A DNA stretch of 64,000 bases, taken from UBA5704 sp036380715 (GTDB lineage: Bacteria; Acidobacteriota; Thermoanaerobaculia; Multivoradales; UBA5704). The notes below the pieces were generated by a model, which ran no database searches, was not told the origin of the DNA, and saw only the letters and a program-made list of their open reading frames with translations. The position numbers were made by a program, and so were the translations under genes. Location of the stretch: positions 1 to 64,000 of the forward strand of contig DASVEF010000363.1 of the NCBI GenBank assembly GCA_036380715.1. The letters run 5' to 3'. Shown piece after piece: positions 9,344-17,803 of the stretch. Positions within the stretch are counted from its first letter, which is position 1. Each line of letters starts with the position of its first letter.

Positions 9344-10696
9344 ATGAGGAAGTTTCTTGCCATCCTGTCTCTGTCTCTGGCCCTCCCGGCGCTGGCCGCG
9401 GCGGACCAGACTCTCGATCAGGCGACCCTTCAGAAGGCCGCCGAGCGCGCCTGCAACCGGACCGAGCGCGTCTCGCTCGGATTCCAGGGCGAGTGCACCG
9501 TCAGCTCTCTCGACCGCCGGGTCCTGACCGGTGACGTGGTCGAGTACACCTTCGACGTCCGCGTCGGCGCCGGCGCCTACGACGTGATCACCGTGCACCG
9601 CGTGGTGCGCGAGACCGCGCCGTTCGAGCCCGTCCGCACGGACGACAGCGTGCTCCTGCTGCACGGCGACATCTGGGGCTTCCGTCCGGCCTTCACCGCC
9701 GAGCCGGCGCGCAACCTCCCTGTCTACCTCGCCCAGAACGGCGTGGACGTCTGGGGGATCGACCAGCGCTGGATCAACGTGCCCGCCTCCGAGACCGACT
9801 TCGCGTTCATGCAGGGCTGGGGTTTCCAGCACGACATCCAGGACCTCTATCTCTCCCTGAGCGTGGCGCGCGGCGTGCGGCTCTTCACCGGCAACGGCTT
9901 CGACCGCATGCACCTCCTCGGCTGGAGCCGCGGCGGCATGATCGGCTACGCCTATCTGAACGCCGAGACCCGGGTCGCCGAGGGGCTGCGCAACGTCGAG
10001 GGCTTCATCCCGGTGGACATCTACCTGAAGACGGACGACGCCGGCTTCCGCGAGGCGGCATGCCGGCGTTCGGTGCAGAGACAGGCCCAGCTCGCCACGC
10101 AGACCTGGCAGGATTCGACCGGCACGCTCGTGCAGACGATCGCCTTGCTGTCCACGGTCGATCCGCTGGGCCTCTCGCCGATCTTCCCGGGCCTGACCAA
10201 CCGCCAGGCCGGGCTGCTGGTCGGCGAGGCCACCTTCGTCCTCCTGGTGCCCAACGAGCCCGCTCCGTTCTACCACTTCACCGGCGGGAACTTCGCCCCG
10301 CTGCCGGCCGTGAGCGGATTGCCGGTGCCGACCGGCCTGCGCTACAGCCCGGAGGAGACCTGGCTCACCATGCTCGGCGGCGCCTCCGCCTACCAGCCGG
10401 TCCGCCAGCTCGCGGACGCCGAGCTGATGATGTGCGACCAGCAGGACGTGCCCTTCGACGACCACCTCGCCGAGATCGACAATCCGGTCCTCTACGTGGG
10501 CGCCGGCGGCGGCTTTGGGGAGTACGGCGTCTACACCACGACCCTGCTCGGCAGCACGGACGTGACGACCCACCTGGTCGACCTCACGCCCGCCGAGCTG
10601 CGCCTCTTCGACTACGGCCACGCCGACCTCTTCATCGGCACCGACGCCCAGACCCTCGTCTGGCAGCCGATCCTGAGCTGGCTACAGGCCCACTGA
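9344..10696 (+). CDS. Secreted alpha/beta hydrolase
   Basis: 450 aa. A signal peptide (KFLAILSLSLALPALAAA) is followed by an alpha/beta hydrolase core: LLLHGDIWGFRPAF (oxyanion region), VDVWGIDQRWINVP, and nucleophile elbow LLGWSRGGMIGYAYL with Ser in G-W-S-R-G. A large insert follows, then VLYVGAGGGFGEYGVY and FDYGHADLFIG, whose D-Y-G-H likely supplies the catalytic His. It is a probable periplasmic or secreted esterase or lipase-like enzyme, with substrate unknown. ATG at 9344 is chosen because it begins the signal peptide. A strong terminator follows. Confidence 0.8.
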   Translation: MRKFLAILSLSLALPALAAADQTLDQATLQKAAERACNRTERVSLGFQGECTVSSLDRRVLTGDVVEYTFDVRVGAGAYDVITVHRVVRETAPFEPVRTDDSVLLLHGDIWGFRPAFTAEPARNLPVYLAQNGVDVWGIDQRWINVPASETDFAFMQGWGFQHDIQDLYLSLSVARGVRLFTGNGFDRMHLLGWSRGGMIGYAYLNAETRVAEGLRNVEGFIPVDIYLKTDDAGFREAACRRSVQRQAQLATQTWQDSTGTLVQTIALLSTVDPLGLSPIFPGLTNRQAGLLVGEATFVLLVPNEPAPFYHFTGGNFAPLPAVSGLPVPTGLRYSPEETWLTMLGGASAYQPVRQLADAELMMCDQQDVPFDDHLAEIDNPVLYVGAGGGFGEYGVYTTTLLGSTDVTTHLVDLTPAELRLFDYGHADLFIGTDAQTLVWQPILSWLQAH

Positions 10697-10731
10697 ACAT
10701 TCACTGAGCCGAGTGCGGCTCGACTTCGGAG

Positions 10732-10763
10732 GCCGGAGCGGGTTACCCCCGCTCCGGCTTTTT
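10732..10763 (+). terminator. Rho-independent terminator of the hydrolase gene
   Basis: A perfect 11-bp stem GCCGGAGCGGG / CCCGCTCCGGC (10732-10742 with 10748-10758) with a 5-nt loop is followed at once by TTTTT. Confidence 0.93.
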
Positions 10764-10788
10764 CATAGGTAGGATTTCCGAGCGGGAA

Positions 10789-12636
10789 TTATCTGAAGAA
10801 TGAGTCGAGCCGCTTCAGGTTGGACCGCACCTCTCGCCAGTATTCCTTGACCGTAGGTCCCGCCACGTCGATCATTCCAGTGATTTCATCCCCGCGGCGG
10901 ACCAGATCCTGAGCCTTAACCTCCAAGACCCGGGTGTCACCCTCGCGCCCGCCGCGATTGCGTTTGAAAATGCCCTTCACGTTTTCCTTCATCCCCCCGA
11001 TTCCGGTTCCGGTCACTTTTCGGAACTCCTTGCGCAGGGCAACAGTGGCCTCGGAGAACGCTTCCAGCTTCGCCGCCAGCGCGCCTTCGCCGCCCTCCTC
11101 CTCGTGCGCCTCCTGAGACTGCTCGCTCAGGCGCTCCAGGTTGACGATCACGTCGTTCATCTGATTGAGGCGGTCGATCGTGGCGCCGGTCTCCGAGTTG
11201 TTCCCTGCGGGCGCCTCCTCAGGCTCTGGAGAGGGCGCGGGGGCCGGCGGAGCGGAAGCGGGCTCAGCTACCGCCGGAGCCGGGAGGGGAGCGGCTGCCT
11301 GGACCGGCTCCGGTTTCCGGCTGGTCCGAGTCTCTCGCAGCTCGGGGCGGACCGGGGATGGTTGCGCGGGCTGAGGCACTGCGGCCTGCTGCACAGGCTG
11401 GATCTGGCCCGTGGGGGGAGCTGCCTGCGCTACGAGAGGCACGCCTTGGCCGGCGGCCGGGATCGCTGCCACCTGCGGGGACTGGAGGACAGGAGCGGGC
11501 GCCGCCGAGGCAGGCTCGGCGGGAACATTTTCCGCGACCTTCGACTCCTCGCCACCGAAGGCACGGAGCAGTACGAAGACTCCCCCGAAGCCAATGGCGA
11601 GGACCAGGATCGCGGCGATTCCCAGGACGAGCCAGCGATTGTTCCCCTGGAGCAGGTTCGTCCGTGGCGGCTGGGCCAGCCCAGGAACGGCCGGCGGCAT
11701 CGCGCCGGTCGAAGGAGCGACGGGCACCGGTGCCCTGCCGGTCCCCCGGGTGTCGTCGAGGACGGTCGGCCGATAGGCCGGCTGCGGCGGCGGCGTGGCT
11801 CCGGCCGGGATCTCCAGTTGGGGAGCGGCCAACTGGAGAGCACGCAGAAACGCGCCGGCGCTCGGGAACCGGTCGTCCGGATTCTTGCTCAGAGCGGCCG
11901 CCAGCGCCTGGGCAATCCCCGCCGGCAGGTCCGGACGCAGAGTCGCGAGGTCCGGCGGGGCCGCCTCGACGTGAAGCTTCTTGATCGCGTATTCCGTCTC
12001 GTCGTCGAACGGCGGCCGTCCCGCGAGCATCTCGAAAAAGACCACCGCGGCGCTGTAGATGTCGCTGCGGTGGTCCACCGAGCGCGGACGCATGATCTGC
12101 TCGGGAGACATGTAGATCGGCGTGCCGATGGTCGACTGCGAGGAGGTCAGCCGCTTGTCGCCGATCAGGAGGGCGATGCCGAAATCCATCAGCTTCGCCC
12201 GCCCGCCGGGAGCGATCAGGACGTTGGACGGCTTGATGTCGCGGTGGATGACTCCTTCGGAATGGGCATAGTCGAGCGCAGCCAGGACCTGGCTGAAAAC
12301 TCCGATCGCCTCCGCCAGGTGCATTCCCGTTCCGGCCAGCGCCCGAAGACGGTCGTCCAGCGGTTCTCCCTGGACGAATTCCATGACGATGAAAAACTCG
12401 CCGCCCTCCTCGAGCAGGTCGTAGACGGCGACGATGTTGGGGTGCTGGAGGCGTGCCTGCGTCTTGGCCTCCGAGAAAAACCTTTCCTTGAACTCGGGTT
12501 GCTGCGTCAGCTCGGGAGCGAGAGCCTTGATGGCCACCGGCCGTCCGAGGTTCTCGTGGAGGCCACGATAGACGACGCCCATCCCACCACGCCCCAGCGG
12601 GGCCTCGATGCGGTACTGGCCGATGTTGGTTCTCAT
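10789..12636 (-). CDS. Transmembrane Hanks-type Ser/Thr protein kinase (PknB-like)
   Basis: 615 aa. The kinase domain (about 8-275) has glycine loop LGRGGMGVVYRG, VAIK lysine at 37, catalytic loop HRDIKPSN, DFG, TIGTPIYMSPEQ and RSDIYSAAVVFFEML, all intact. A Pro/Ala-rich linker contains PTVLDDTR, a plausible autophosphorylation site. One transmembrane helix (~335-357, WLVLGIAAILVLAIGFGG) is followed by a long Ala/Pro-rich extracytoplasmic segment and a charged helical tail. It is the last gene of the signalling cluster, 21 bases after the exported protein gene. Confidence 0.93.
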   Translation of the reverse strand: MRTNIGQYRIEAPLGRGGMGVVYRGLHENLGRPVAIKALAPELTQQPEFKERFFSEAKTQARLQHPNIVAVYDLLEEGGEFFIVMEFVQGEPLDDRLRALAGTGMHLAEAIGVFSQVLAALDYAHSEGVIHRDIKPSNVLIAPGGRAKLMDFGIALLIGDKRLTSSQSTIGTPIYMSPEQIMRPRSVDHRSDIYSAAVVFFEMLAGRPPFDDETEYAIKKLHVEAAPPDLATLRPDLPAGIAQALAAALSKNPDDRFPSAGAFLRALQLAAPQLEIPAGATPPPQPAYRPTVLDDTRGTGRAPVPVAPSTGAMPPAVPGLAQPPRTNLLQGNNRWLVLGIAAILVLAIGFGGVFVLLRAFGGEESKVAENVPAEPASAAPAPVLQSPQVAAIPAAGQGVPLVAQAAPPTGQIQPVQQAAVPQPAQPSPVRPELRETRTSRKPEPVQAAAPLPAPAVAEPASAPPAPAPSPEPEEAPAGNNSETGATIDRLNQMNDVIVNLERLSEQSQEAHEEEGGEGALAAKLEAFSEATVALRKEFRKVTGTGIGGMKENVKGIFKRNRGGREGDTRVLEVKAQDLVRRGDEITGMIDVAGPTVKEYWREVRSNLKRLDSFFR

Positions 12637-12657
12637 AAGCTTCCTCTGGTCAATCCG

Positions 12658-13365
12658 TCATTTGGAGGTTCCTCGGGATCTGTTGATCGCCGAGAGGATC
12701 GCGTCTCCGGACAGGTAGCGGCCCCGGTCGTCGATGCGTGCGACATAATGCTTGCGCCCTTTGCGCTCGGCGATGAGGATCGGATAGGAAACATCCCAGA
12801 GCCCGTCGTCCCTGCGCGCTTCCGCGAGCTCCCGCCAGGGCACCGACCAGGCTTCACCACCCTTTTTCTTGGGGGTGAACGCGATCCCCTGCCGCGAGAT
12901 GCTCAATCGGCCGCTCACTCCCGCCGCAAATCCCCCCCCGATGAGAGCGACGCGGACGGGAAACGAGTCATCCGTGACGACCGGCTCTTGTTCTGGTTCT
13001 TCTTTTCCGCTCCCGGTCTCGATCTTTTGCCGCGGCTCGGCGGCAACCCCTCCCCGCCGCTCCTGCGCCTTGGCTTGCAGCTCTCGGATCCAGGAGGCGA
13101 GGTGCTCGGGAAGGTCCTCCCGCTCGAGAAGATGTGCGGCCCGGTCCTCCGCTTCCGAGAAACGATCGTCGATCAGCAGGTCGAGGATCGCGCCGATCTC
13201 GCGATCCCAGTCCGTCACGGCCGCCATGTCGGTCTGCGCCTCCCCGTCCTGTGCTCCGGGAGCAGTCTGGGGGCGAGCCAGGGCAGGGGCGCAGCAGACG
13301 GCCAGCCAGAGAATGGCCGTGACCAGGGCCGGCGGGCCTGTCAGGCAAAATCTTCTCAGCGTCAT
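12658..13365 (-). CDS. Exported protein of unknown function in kinase cluster
   Basis: 235 aa. A signal peptide (LVTAILWLAVCCAPALA) precedes a helical region (WDREIGAILDLLIDDRFSEA) that resembles one TPR-like hairpin, then a charged linker. A C-terminal beta-rich domain follows (RLSISRQGIAFTP, AWSVPWRELAEARR, KGRKHYVARIDDRG), somewhat like a PH or bacterial PH-like fold. Its ATG overlaps the stop of the upstream kinase gene by 4 bases, so the two are coupled. It could be an extracytoplasmic sensor or partner for the flanking kinases; this is inferred from position. Confidence 0.7.
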   Translation of the reverse strand: MTLRRFCLTGPPALVTAILWLAVCCAPALARPQTAPGAQDGEAQTDMAAVTDWDREIGAILDLLIDDRFSEAEDRAAHLLEREDLPEHLASWIRELQAKAQERRGGVAAEPRQKIETGSGKEEPEQEPVVTDDSFPVRVALIGGGFAAGVSGRLSISRQGIAFTPKKKGGEAWSVPWRELAEARRDDGLWDVSYPILIAERKGRKHYVARIDDRGRYLSGDAILSAINRSRGTSK

Positions 13366-14534
13366 TCTTGAGACCTCGGGTAGTTGAGATGCTTCTGCTG
13401 CAGGAGCAGCCGGATGGACTCACCCTCCGGCCCACCGTGGCTCGCCTGGCTCAGATGAATGCTCATCACGTCCAGCTCCCGCTTCATCCAGCGCCAGTCC
13501 TCGGTCCCCTCCGGCACCGAATCCGAGAAGTCGCGCGCTTGCTGGTAGTACTGGGCCACGTCCAGCCGCTCCTGGATTAACGCCTCCTCGAAGCTGTACT
13601 GGATCTCGGCAAAACGTTGTCGAACCCTGTCCGGCGGCGTCGCGGGTGCGGTCTCGGCGGCCGGAGGCTGCGGCTCCGGTTCTCGCGCGGTCACGAGCAG
13701 AATCCCGGCCACTCCCAGAAGCAGAGCGCCCGCCGCGATCGCGGAGGTTCGCAGGGACAGGCGCCACGAGAGGCGCGGGAAGGTACGGCTCGCCGCCGCG
13801 ACGCCGGAGCGCGCACGCCGGAAGGCGATCCTCATCTCACCCGCATCGGAGTACCGATCCTTGCGGGACGGCGCCGTGGCCTTGGCGGCGATGGCCGCGA
13901 CCTCGTCCCGGCCGCTTGCCTGCGCCCCATCGAGGAGCCCCAGGAGCTCGCTCAGGATCTGGCCGAGGGCGTAGACGTCGGTACTGCAGTCGACGGTCCG
14001 GCCGGCCTCCTGCTCCGGCGCGGCGTACGGAGGGGTGAAGGCTCTCAGGCCCGGTTGCCCGGACCGCCGGGCGATCCCAAAGTCGATCAGCACCGGCTGA
14101 GGACCTTCGAGCGTTGGGGCGACGAGGATGTTGTCCGGTTTGAGGTCGAGATGGAGGAACGGGATGCTGCGGTGGTGCAGATAGTCGACTGCGGCCAGGA
14201 CTTTTTCGCACAAGTCGAGCACCCGGTCCGATTGGGAGGCGTGCCGCCGGACCCAGTCATCCAGCGGTTCACCCGCCACCTTTTCCATGACCAGGCAGAC
14301 GCGCTGCCGGTCGTCGAAGTAGCAGCGCCGGAAGGTTACGATGTTGGGATGCTTGAGCTCCCGGAGGATCTTCGCCTCCTCGGAGAACGCGGACCGCACC
14401 TCGGGGCGGGCGCTCATGTCCGCGTTCAGGCGCTTGAGGACGAGCAGCTCCTGCAAGGCGCTGTCGGGGTCTTCAACCTCGAAGACCTCCGAGAAGCCGC
14501 CTTGGGCGAGCCGGCGGAGGATCCGGTAGCTCAT
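13362..14534 (-). CDS. Transmembrane Ser/Thr protein kinase
   Basis: 390 aa. The kinase domain (1 to about 235) has LAQGGFSEVFEV, LVLKRLN (the usual VAIK lysine), HPNIVTFRRCYF, catalytic loop HLDLKPDN, DFGIAR, FTPPYAAPEQEAG and STDVYALGQIL. It is shorter in the C-lobe than its neighbour. A single membrane helix (~268-290) leads to an extracytoplasmic domain with RFAEIQYSFEEAL and YYQQARDFSDSVP. It sits between the FHA-protease and the exported protein and overlaps the latter by 4 bases. Confidence 0.9.
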   Translation of the reverse strand: MSYRILRRLAQGGFSEVFEVEDPDSALQELLVLKRLNADMSARPEVRSAFSEEAKILRELKHPNIVTFRRCYFDDRQRVCLVMEKVAGEPLDDWVRRHASQSDRVLDLCEKVLAAVDYLHHRSIPFLHLDLKPDNILVAPTLEGPQPVLIDFGIARRSGQPGLRAFTPPYAAPEQEAGRTVDCSTDVYALGQILSELLGLLDGAQASGRDEVAAIAAKATAPSRKDRYSDAGEMRIAFRRARSGVAAASRTFPRLSWRLSLRTSAIAAGALLLGVAGILLVTAREPEPQPPAAETAPATPPDRVRQRFAEIQYSFEEALIQERLDVAQYYQQARDFSDSVPEGTEDWRWMKRELDVMSIHLSQASHGGPEGESIRLLLQQKHLNYPRSQE

Positions 14535-14547
14535 GCCCGGAGTCCCG

Positions 14548-15993
14548 TCAGATCCCCCGGCTGCGGAGGAAAGTCTGGATGTCGTCCGGACTCACCGCGA
14601 TGTTGCCCGCCTCGACGGGCAACAGCATGGGGAATTCCCGGCCGAATACTTTCAAAGTGCTTTCCCTTTGGAACTGGGCCGAGACGATGCCGATCAGCTC
14701 GCCCCGGTCGTTGACGATGGCTCCGCCGCTGTTCCCGTGAGTCACCGAGGCGTCGAAATACAGGCTTTTGTGGACGGCCGGACCGGTCAAGGGCTGAGAG
14801 ACGGTACCGATCACGAAGGTGGGGATCACCTGAGTGATCTTTGCCCATTCGGCCCCGAAGCCGCTCAGGTTCTTCACCAGGACCGGCGTCTGTCCGAGGT
14901 CCGCCGGATAGCCCATGACGGCGACCCGATCCGTCACATGGACGGTCGCGTTGGACTTGACGATGGGAACGGTCGGAGCGGCCGTCGGCTGGATCTGGAG
15001 GAGCGCCAGATCCTGCTGCTCGTCCGCGGCGACCACGACCGCATTGAGCGGCTGCTGCCCGGGAAACTGCACCGAGAGCACATCGTAGTCCGCCTTGACC
15101 CCATAGTTCATCGCCGCCTCCCAGTCCTTGAACTTCAGCTTCCAGGGCTCGACCACGTGCTTGGCGGTCAGCACCAGCCCGGGCTTGATCAACACCCCCG
15201 AGCCGGTGACCAGCTCCCCGAAAACGCTCTCCCCGGCGGACACGTTCTGCGCGGTCCAGATCGGAATCCGGACGCGATAGCCGCACTTGATGAACACCAC
15301 CGCCGGGCTGACCTTCTCCTCGATATCGGCCCAGAGGGTCTTCTCCCGTTGCAGAGCCTGCTCCTGCTCTATGACCTTCGATGCCAGGGCAGCCTTCTCT
15401 TTTTCGACCTTGTTGTGACTCCACCACATGGCGCCGCCGATGCCGCCGCCCGCGATCAAGAGCACAGCGATGAGCCCCAGGCCTAACCAAAGGCCGGAGC
15501 TCTTGCGGGATTTCGCCACCTCGCCGACCATGGCGTCGCGCTCCTCCTGGCGGGCCTTATCGATCTCCCGCAGCAAGGTGGCGCGGCCGACGCTCTCTTT
15601 GGGGACCGGCGCAGCGCTCGTCCCGGTTCCCGTGGCCATGGCCGAGGCGGCCACAGCAGGCGCCAGCTCAGCCGTGACCTGCATTTCGGGACCTTGCTTT
15701 CCCAGGCGAATGCGAGAGCCATCCGGGACCGCCACCTTCTGGAAAGGCGGGCAGGGAGCACCATTGACGAAGGTGCCGTTCGAACTGCGCTTGTCTTCAA
15801 CGGACAACCGTCCATTGTCGAAGCTGAGCTCGGCATGCAGGCCGCTGACGCTGTCATCAACCGAATCGCTGAATTTGATGTCACTCTCCGGGGAGCGGCC
15901 TAGACGTAGCACCTGTCCCTCCTGGAGAACAACCCGTTGGCTCTTGCCCGATAGCGAGCCACTGAGGTGACGAATGGTGAGAATCGTGGACAC
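14548..15993 (-). CDS. FHA domain-transmembrane-trypsin-like (HtrA-type) protease
   Basis: 481 aa. An N-terminal FHA domain (~5-110) has LRLGRSPESDIKFSD, SGLHAELSFDNGRL and SSNGTFVNG, so it should bind phosphothreonine. One membrane helix (~163-188) and a short coiled coil (KVEKEKAALASKVIEQEQAL) lead to an S1 protease domain outside the membrane: His in LTAKHVVE (~278), Asp in QQDLALLQI (~326), Ser in THGNSGGAI (~419). No PDZ domain is seen. The arrangement suggests cytoplasmic phospho-status gates periplasmic proteolysis. It lies in the kinase/phosphatase operon. Confidence 0.9.
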   Translation of the reverse strand: MSTILTIRHLSGSLSGKSQRVVLQEGQVLRLGRSPESDIKFSDSVDDSVSGLHAELSFDNGRLSVEDKRSSNGTFVNGAPCPPFQKVAVPDGSRIRLGKQGPEMQVTAELAPAVAASAMATGTGTSAAPVPKESVGRATLLREIDKARQEERDAMVGEVAKSRKSSGLWLGLGLIAVLLIAGGGIGGAMWWSHNKVEKEKAALASKVIEQEQALQREKTLWADIEEKVSPAVVFIKCGYRVRIPIWTAQNVSAGESVFGELVTGSGVLIKPGLVLTAKHVVEPWKLKFKDWEAAMNYGVKADYDVLSVQFPGQQPLNAVVVAADEQQDLALLQIQPTAAPTVPIVKSNATVHVTDRVAVMGYPADLGQTPVLVKNLSGFGAEWAKITQVIPTFVIGTVSQPLTGPAVHKSLYFDASVTHGNSGGAIVNDRGELIGIVSAQFQRESTLKVFGREFPMLLPVEAGNIAVSPDDIQTFLRSRGI

Positions 15994-16005
15994 GTCTTTC
16001 TCCTC

Positions 16006-16863
16006 TCAGGTCTCAGATACTGGATTCACGTCCGATAGAGGAACCGCATCAAGGGCCAGAAACAGAAGGTCGGTCCTGCCGCATCGGATAAGGTCGCGGT
16101 CGTGCAGCGGAACCGTGCCATTGGCTGGCACTTCCCTACCGTTTACCCAGGTTCCATTGGTCGACAGCCGATCCGCAAGGTAGAAACACCCGTTGCGATG
16201 AAGAATGACGGCATGCTCGCGGGATACCTCAGAGTCGGCAGCAAGCGACACATCGCTCGTCCTGTCCGCGCCGATCGTGTTCCGTCCGGCGCGGATCGGG
16301 AACACCGCGCCTGCGGCACCCAGGTCCGGTGCAGCCAAGACGGCGACGAGCCGGCTCAGGGACGCCCCGCCCGGCGTGGCCGGCGCCCCATGCCTGTCGG
16401 CCTGGGGCTGCGGTGCGGAGCCTGCCACGGGCGGCGCCTCCGAGGGCAGGCTCTCCTGGAGGACAGTCCGCCGGCCGGCAGGTTCCTCCTCCAGCCGGGT
16501 CGGCTTCGGTCCCGAAGCGGAAGCAGGAGGCGAGGAATCCGCTACCGGATCAGGCTCGCCCTCGAGCCGCGTCCGGCGCCCGGCTTGCCGGGAGGGAGGA
16601 TCGCTCTCCAGCCGGGTCGGGGCTGGTCCCGGCACCTGCCCAGGACCCGGGGAGCCATGCTTCTGCAGAGGGGCGGTGGCCTGGAGACGGTCGCAGTAGG
16701 GACAGCTCTTCCAGGAGGGATCGATGGGATGACCCGCCGGGCACCGAGCCGCCGCCAGGGTCGAGCCCCGGGTCTGCGCTGCCTGCGCGAGAGCCGAGCC
16801 GCAGACGAGACAGGCTCTTTCCGTATCCGGATTCAACGTGTGGCAACTGGAGCACTCAATCAC
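16006..16863 (-). CDS. Zinc-ribbon / FHA adaptor with repeated TRLE motifs
   Basis: About 285 aa. GTG at 16863 follows GGGAGGAAGG; longer frames run into the phosphatase gene. Zinc-ribbon pairs are CSSCHTLNPDTERACLVC (~3-20) and CPAGHPIDPSWKSCPYC. A disordered middle has APTRLESDP, RRTRLEGEP, KPTRLEEEP and RRTVLQES, spaced 20-30 residues apart. A C-terminal FHA domain follows (IRAGRNTIGADRTSDVSLA, VSREHAVIL, STNGTWVNG). The repeated Thr motifs look like kinase acceptor sites read by FHA domains (GarA/Fha-type logic). It probably scaffolds the adjacent kinases and phosphatase. Confidence 0.82.
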   Translation of the reverse strand: MIECSSCHTLNPDTERACLVCGSALAQAAQTRGSTLAAARCPAGHPIDPSWKSCPYCDRLQATAPLQKHGSPGPGQVPGPAPTRLESDPPSRQAGRRTRLEGEPDPVADSSPPASASGPKPTRLEEEPAGRRTVLQESLPSEAPPVAGSAPQPQADRHGAPATPGGASLSRLVAVLAAPDLGAAGAVFPIRAGRNTIGADRTSDVSLAADSEVSREHAVILHRNGCFYLADRLSTNGTWVNGREVPANGTVPLHDRDLIRCGRTDLLFLALDAVPLSDVNPVSET

Positions 16864-16880
16864 AACCTTCCTCCCTTGCG

Positions 16881-17678
16881 CTAGAGCAGTACGCGGGTCG
16901 GCCGACGGCTCGTTCGCTCTGCAACCACCTTGGCGCACCCGATGGTGATGTTGTCTTGACTGTTCGCCTCGAGGGCCTGCGCCAGAAGCCTCTGGCAAGC
17001 CTCCTCGGCGGAACCAGACAGAGCGAGGAGGTCTCCGATCACCGGGTCCGGCACGGCGCCATGGAGACCGTCGGAGCAGAGCATCACGACATCCTCGGGA
17101 TCGAGCGCCAGAGGCTCTTGGACCTCCGCCTCCAGAGGCCCTTTCTGCCCGATCGCGCGCTGTACGATGTTGCTGTCAGGATGACCGAAGGCCTCCTCTT
17201 CGCTGAGCCATCCGTCGCGAACCATCTGGGCCACGGCTGAATGATCCGAGGTCAATCTGTAGAGCGACCGCCCCCGAAAGAGATAGACACGGCTGTCTCC
17301 AACATGGGCGATATGAAGCCGCGGGTTTCCTCCAAGCTCGTCGACGACAGCGAGCGCGACGGTGGCTCCCATAAGAGACCGGCCATTCTCGGCGCTGTGA
17401 CCTGCAGCCTCCAGCACGGCCTCCTGGGCGGCCGCGATCGCTTCTCGGAATTTCTCCTCCCAGCTCTCGAAGGTGCGTGTCCGCAAGGCATCGAGGCAGA
17501 TCCGGATTACGATCTCGGCCGCCTCGCGCCCCCCTTGATGCCCTCCCATGCCGTCCGCGACGATGATCCCCAGGGCTTCCTTGTCGCGCCAGGCGACACC
17601 GGCGTCCTGATTCTCCTCACGGACCGGCCCACACACAGAAATCACATGGACTTCGCTGTCCAGACTCGCTGTATCCAT
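16881..17678 (-). CDS. PP2C-type Ser/Thr protein phosphatase
   Basis: 265 aa from the ATG at 17678; an extension to 17723 exists. Metal-binding motifs of the PPM/PP2C family are present: REENQDAG, VADGMGGHQGG, IAHVGDSRVYLFR, LTSDHSAVAQMVRDG, MLCSDGLHG and SQDNITIG. It removes phosphate from Ser/Thr substrates of the co-encoded kinases. It is the first gene of the minus-strand cluster. A perfect TATAAT lies 14 bases upstream of the chosen ATG, implying a very short leader and favouring that start. Confidence 0.92.
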   Translation of the reverse strand: MDTASLDSEVHVISVCGPVREENQDAGVAWRDKEALGIIVADGMGGHQGGREAAEIVIRICLDALRTRTFESWEEKFREAIAAAQEAVLEAAGHSAENGRSLMGATVALAVVDELGGNPRLHIAHVGDSRVYLFRGRSLYRLTSDHSAVAQMVRDGWLSEEEAFGHPDSNIVQRAIGQKGPLEAEVQEPLALDPEDVVMLCSDGLHGAVPDPVIGDLLALSGSAEEACQRLLAQALEANSQDNITIGCAKVVAERTSRRPTRVLL

Positions 17679-17691
17679 TGTCCTATTCCTA

Positions 17692-17723
17692 ATTATACCT
17701 CCTTCCTCTCTGTGGATAAACAA
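17692..17723 (-). promoter_or_regulatory. Candidate promoter of the phosphatase-kinase operon
   Basis: The minus strand carries a perfect -10 TATAAT (17692-17697) in an AT-rich 80-bp divergent region (17690-17770). Upstream TTGTTT or TTTATC could act as weak -35 boxes at 20- or 17-nt spacing. An AAGGAGGT just upstream of the TATAAT is too far from the chosen ATG to be its ribosome site. Confidence 0.45.
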
Positions 17724-17803
17724 TAGCTAAATAATAATGCGTATTTGTCTAAAGAGCCTTGTGCTGGATCCTGCGCTCCATCCTCTCTGCTAGCATCCCG
17801 GCC

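Noticed and set aside
16864..16998. Longer start of the zinc-ribbon FHA protein
   Set aside because: It overlaps the phosphatase C-terminus, while GTG at 16863 has a strong ribosome site directly upstream.
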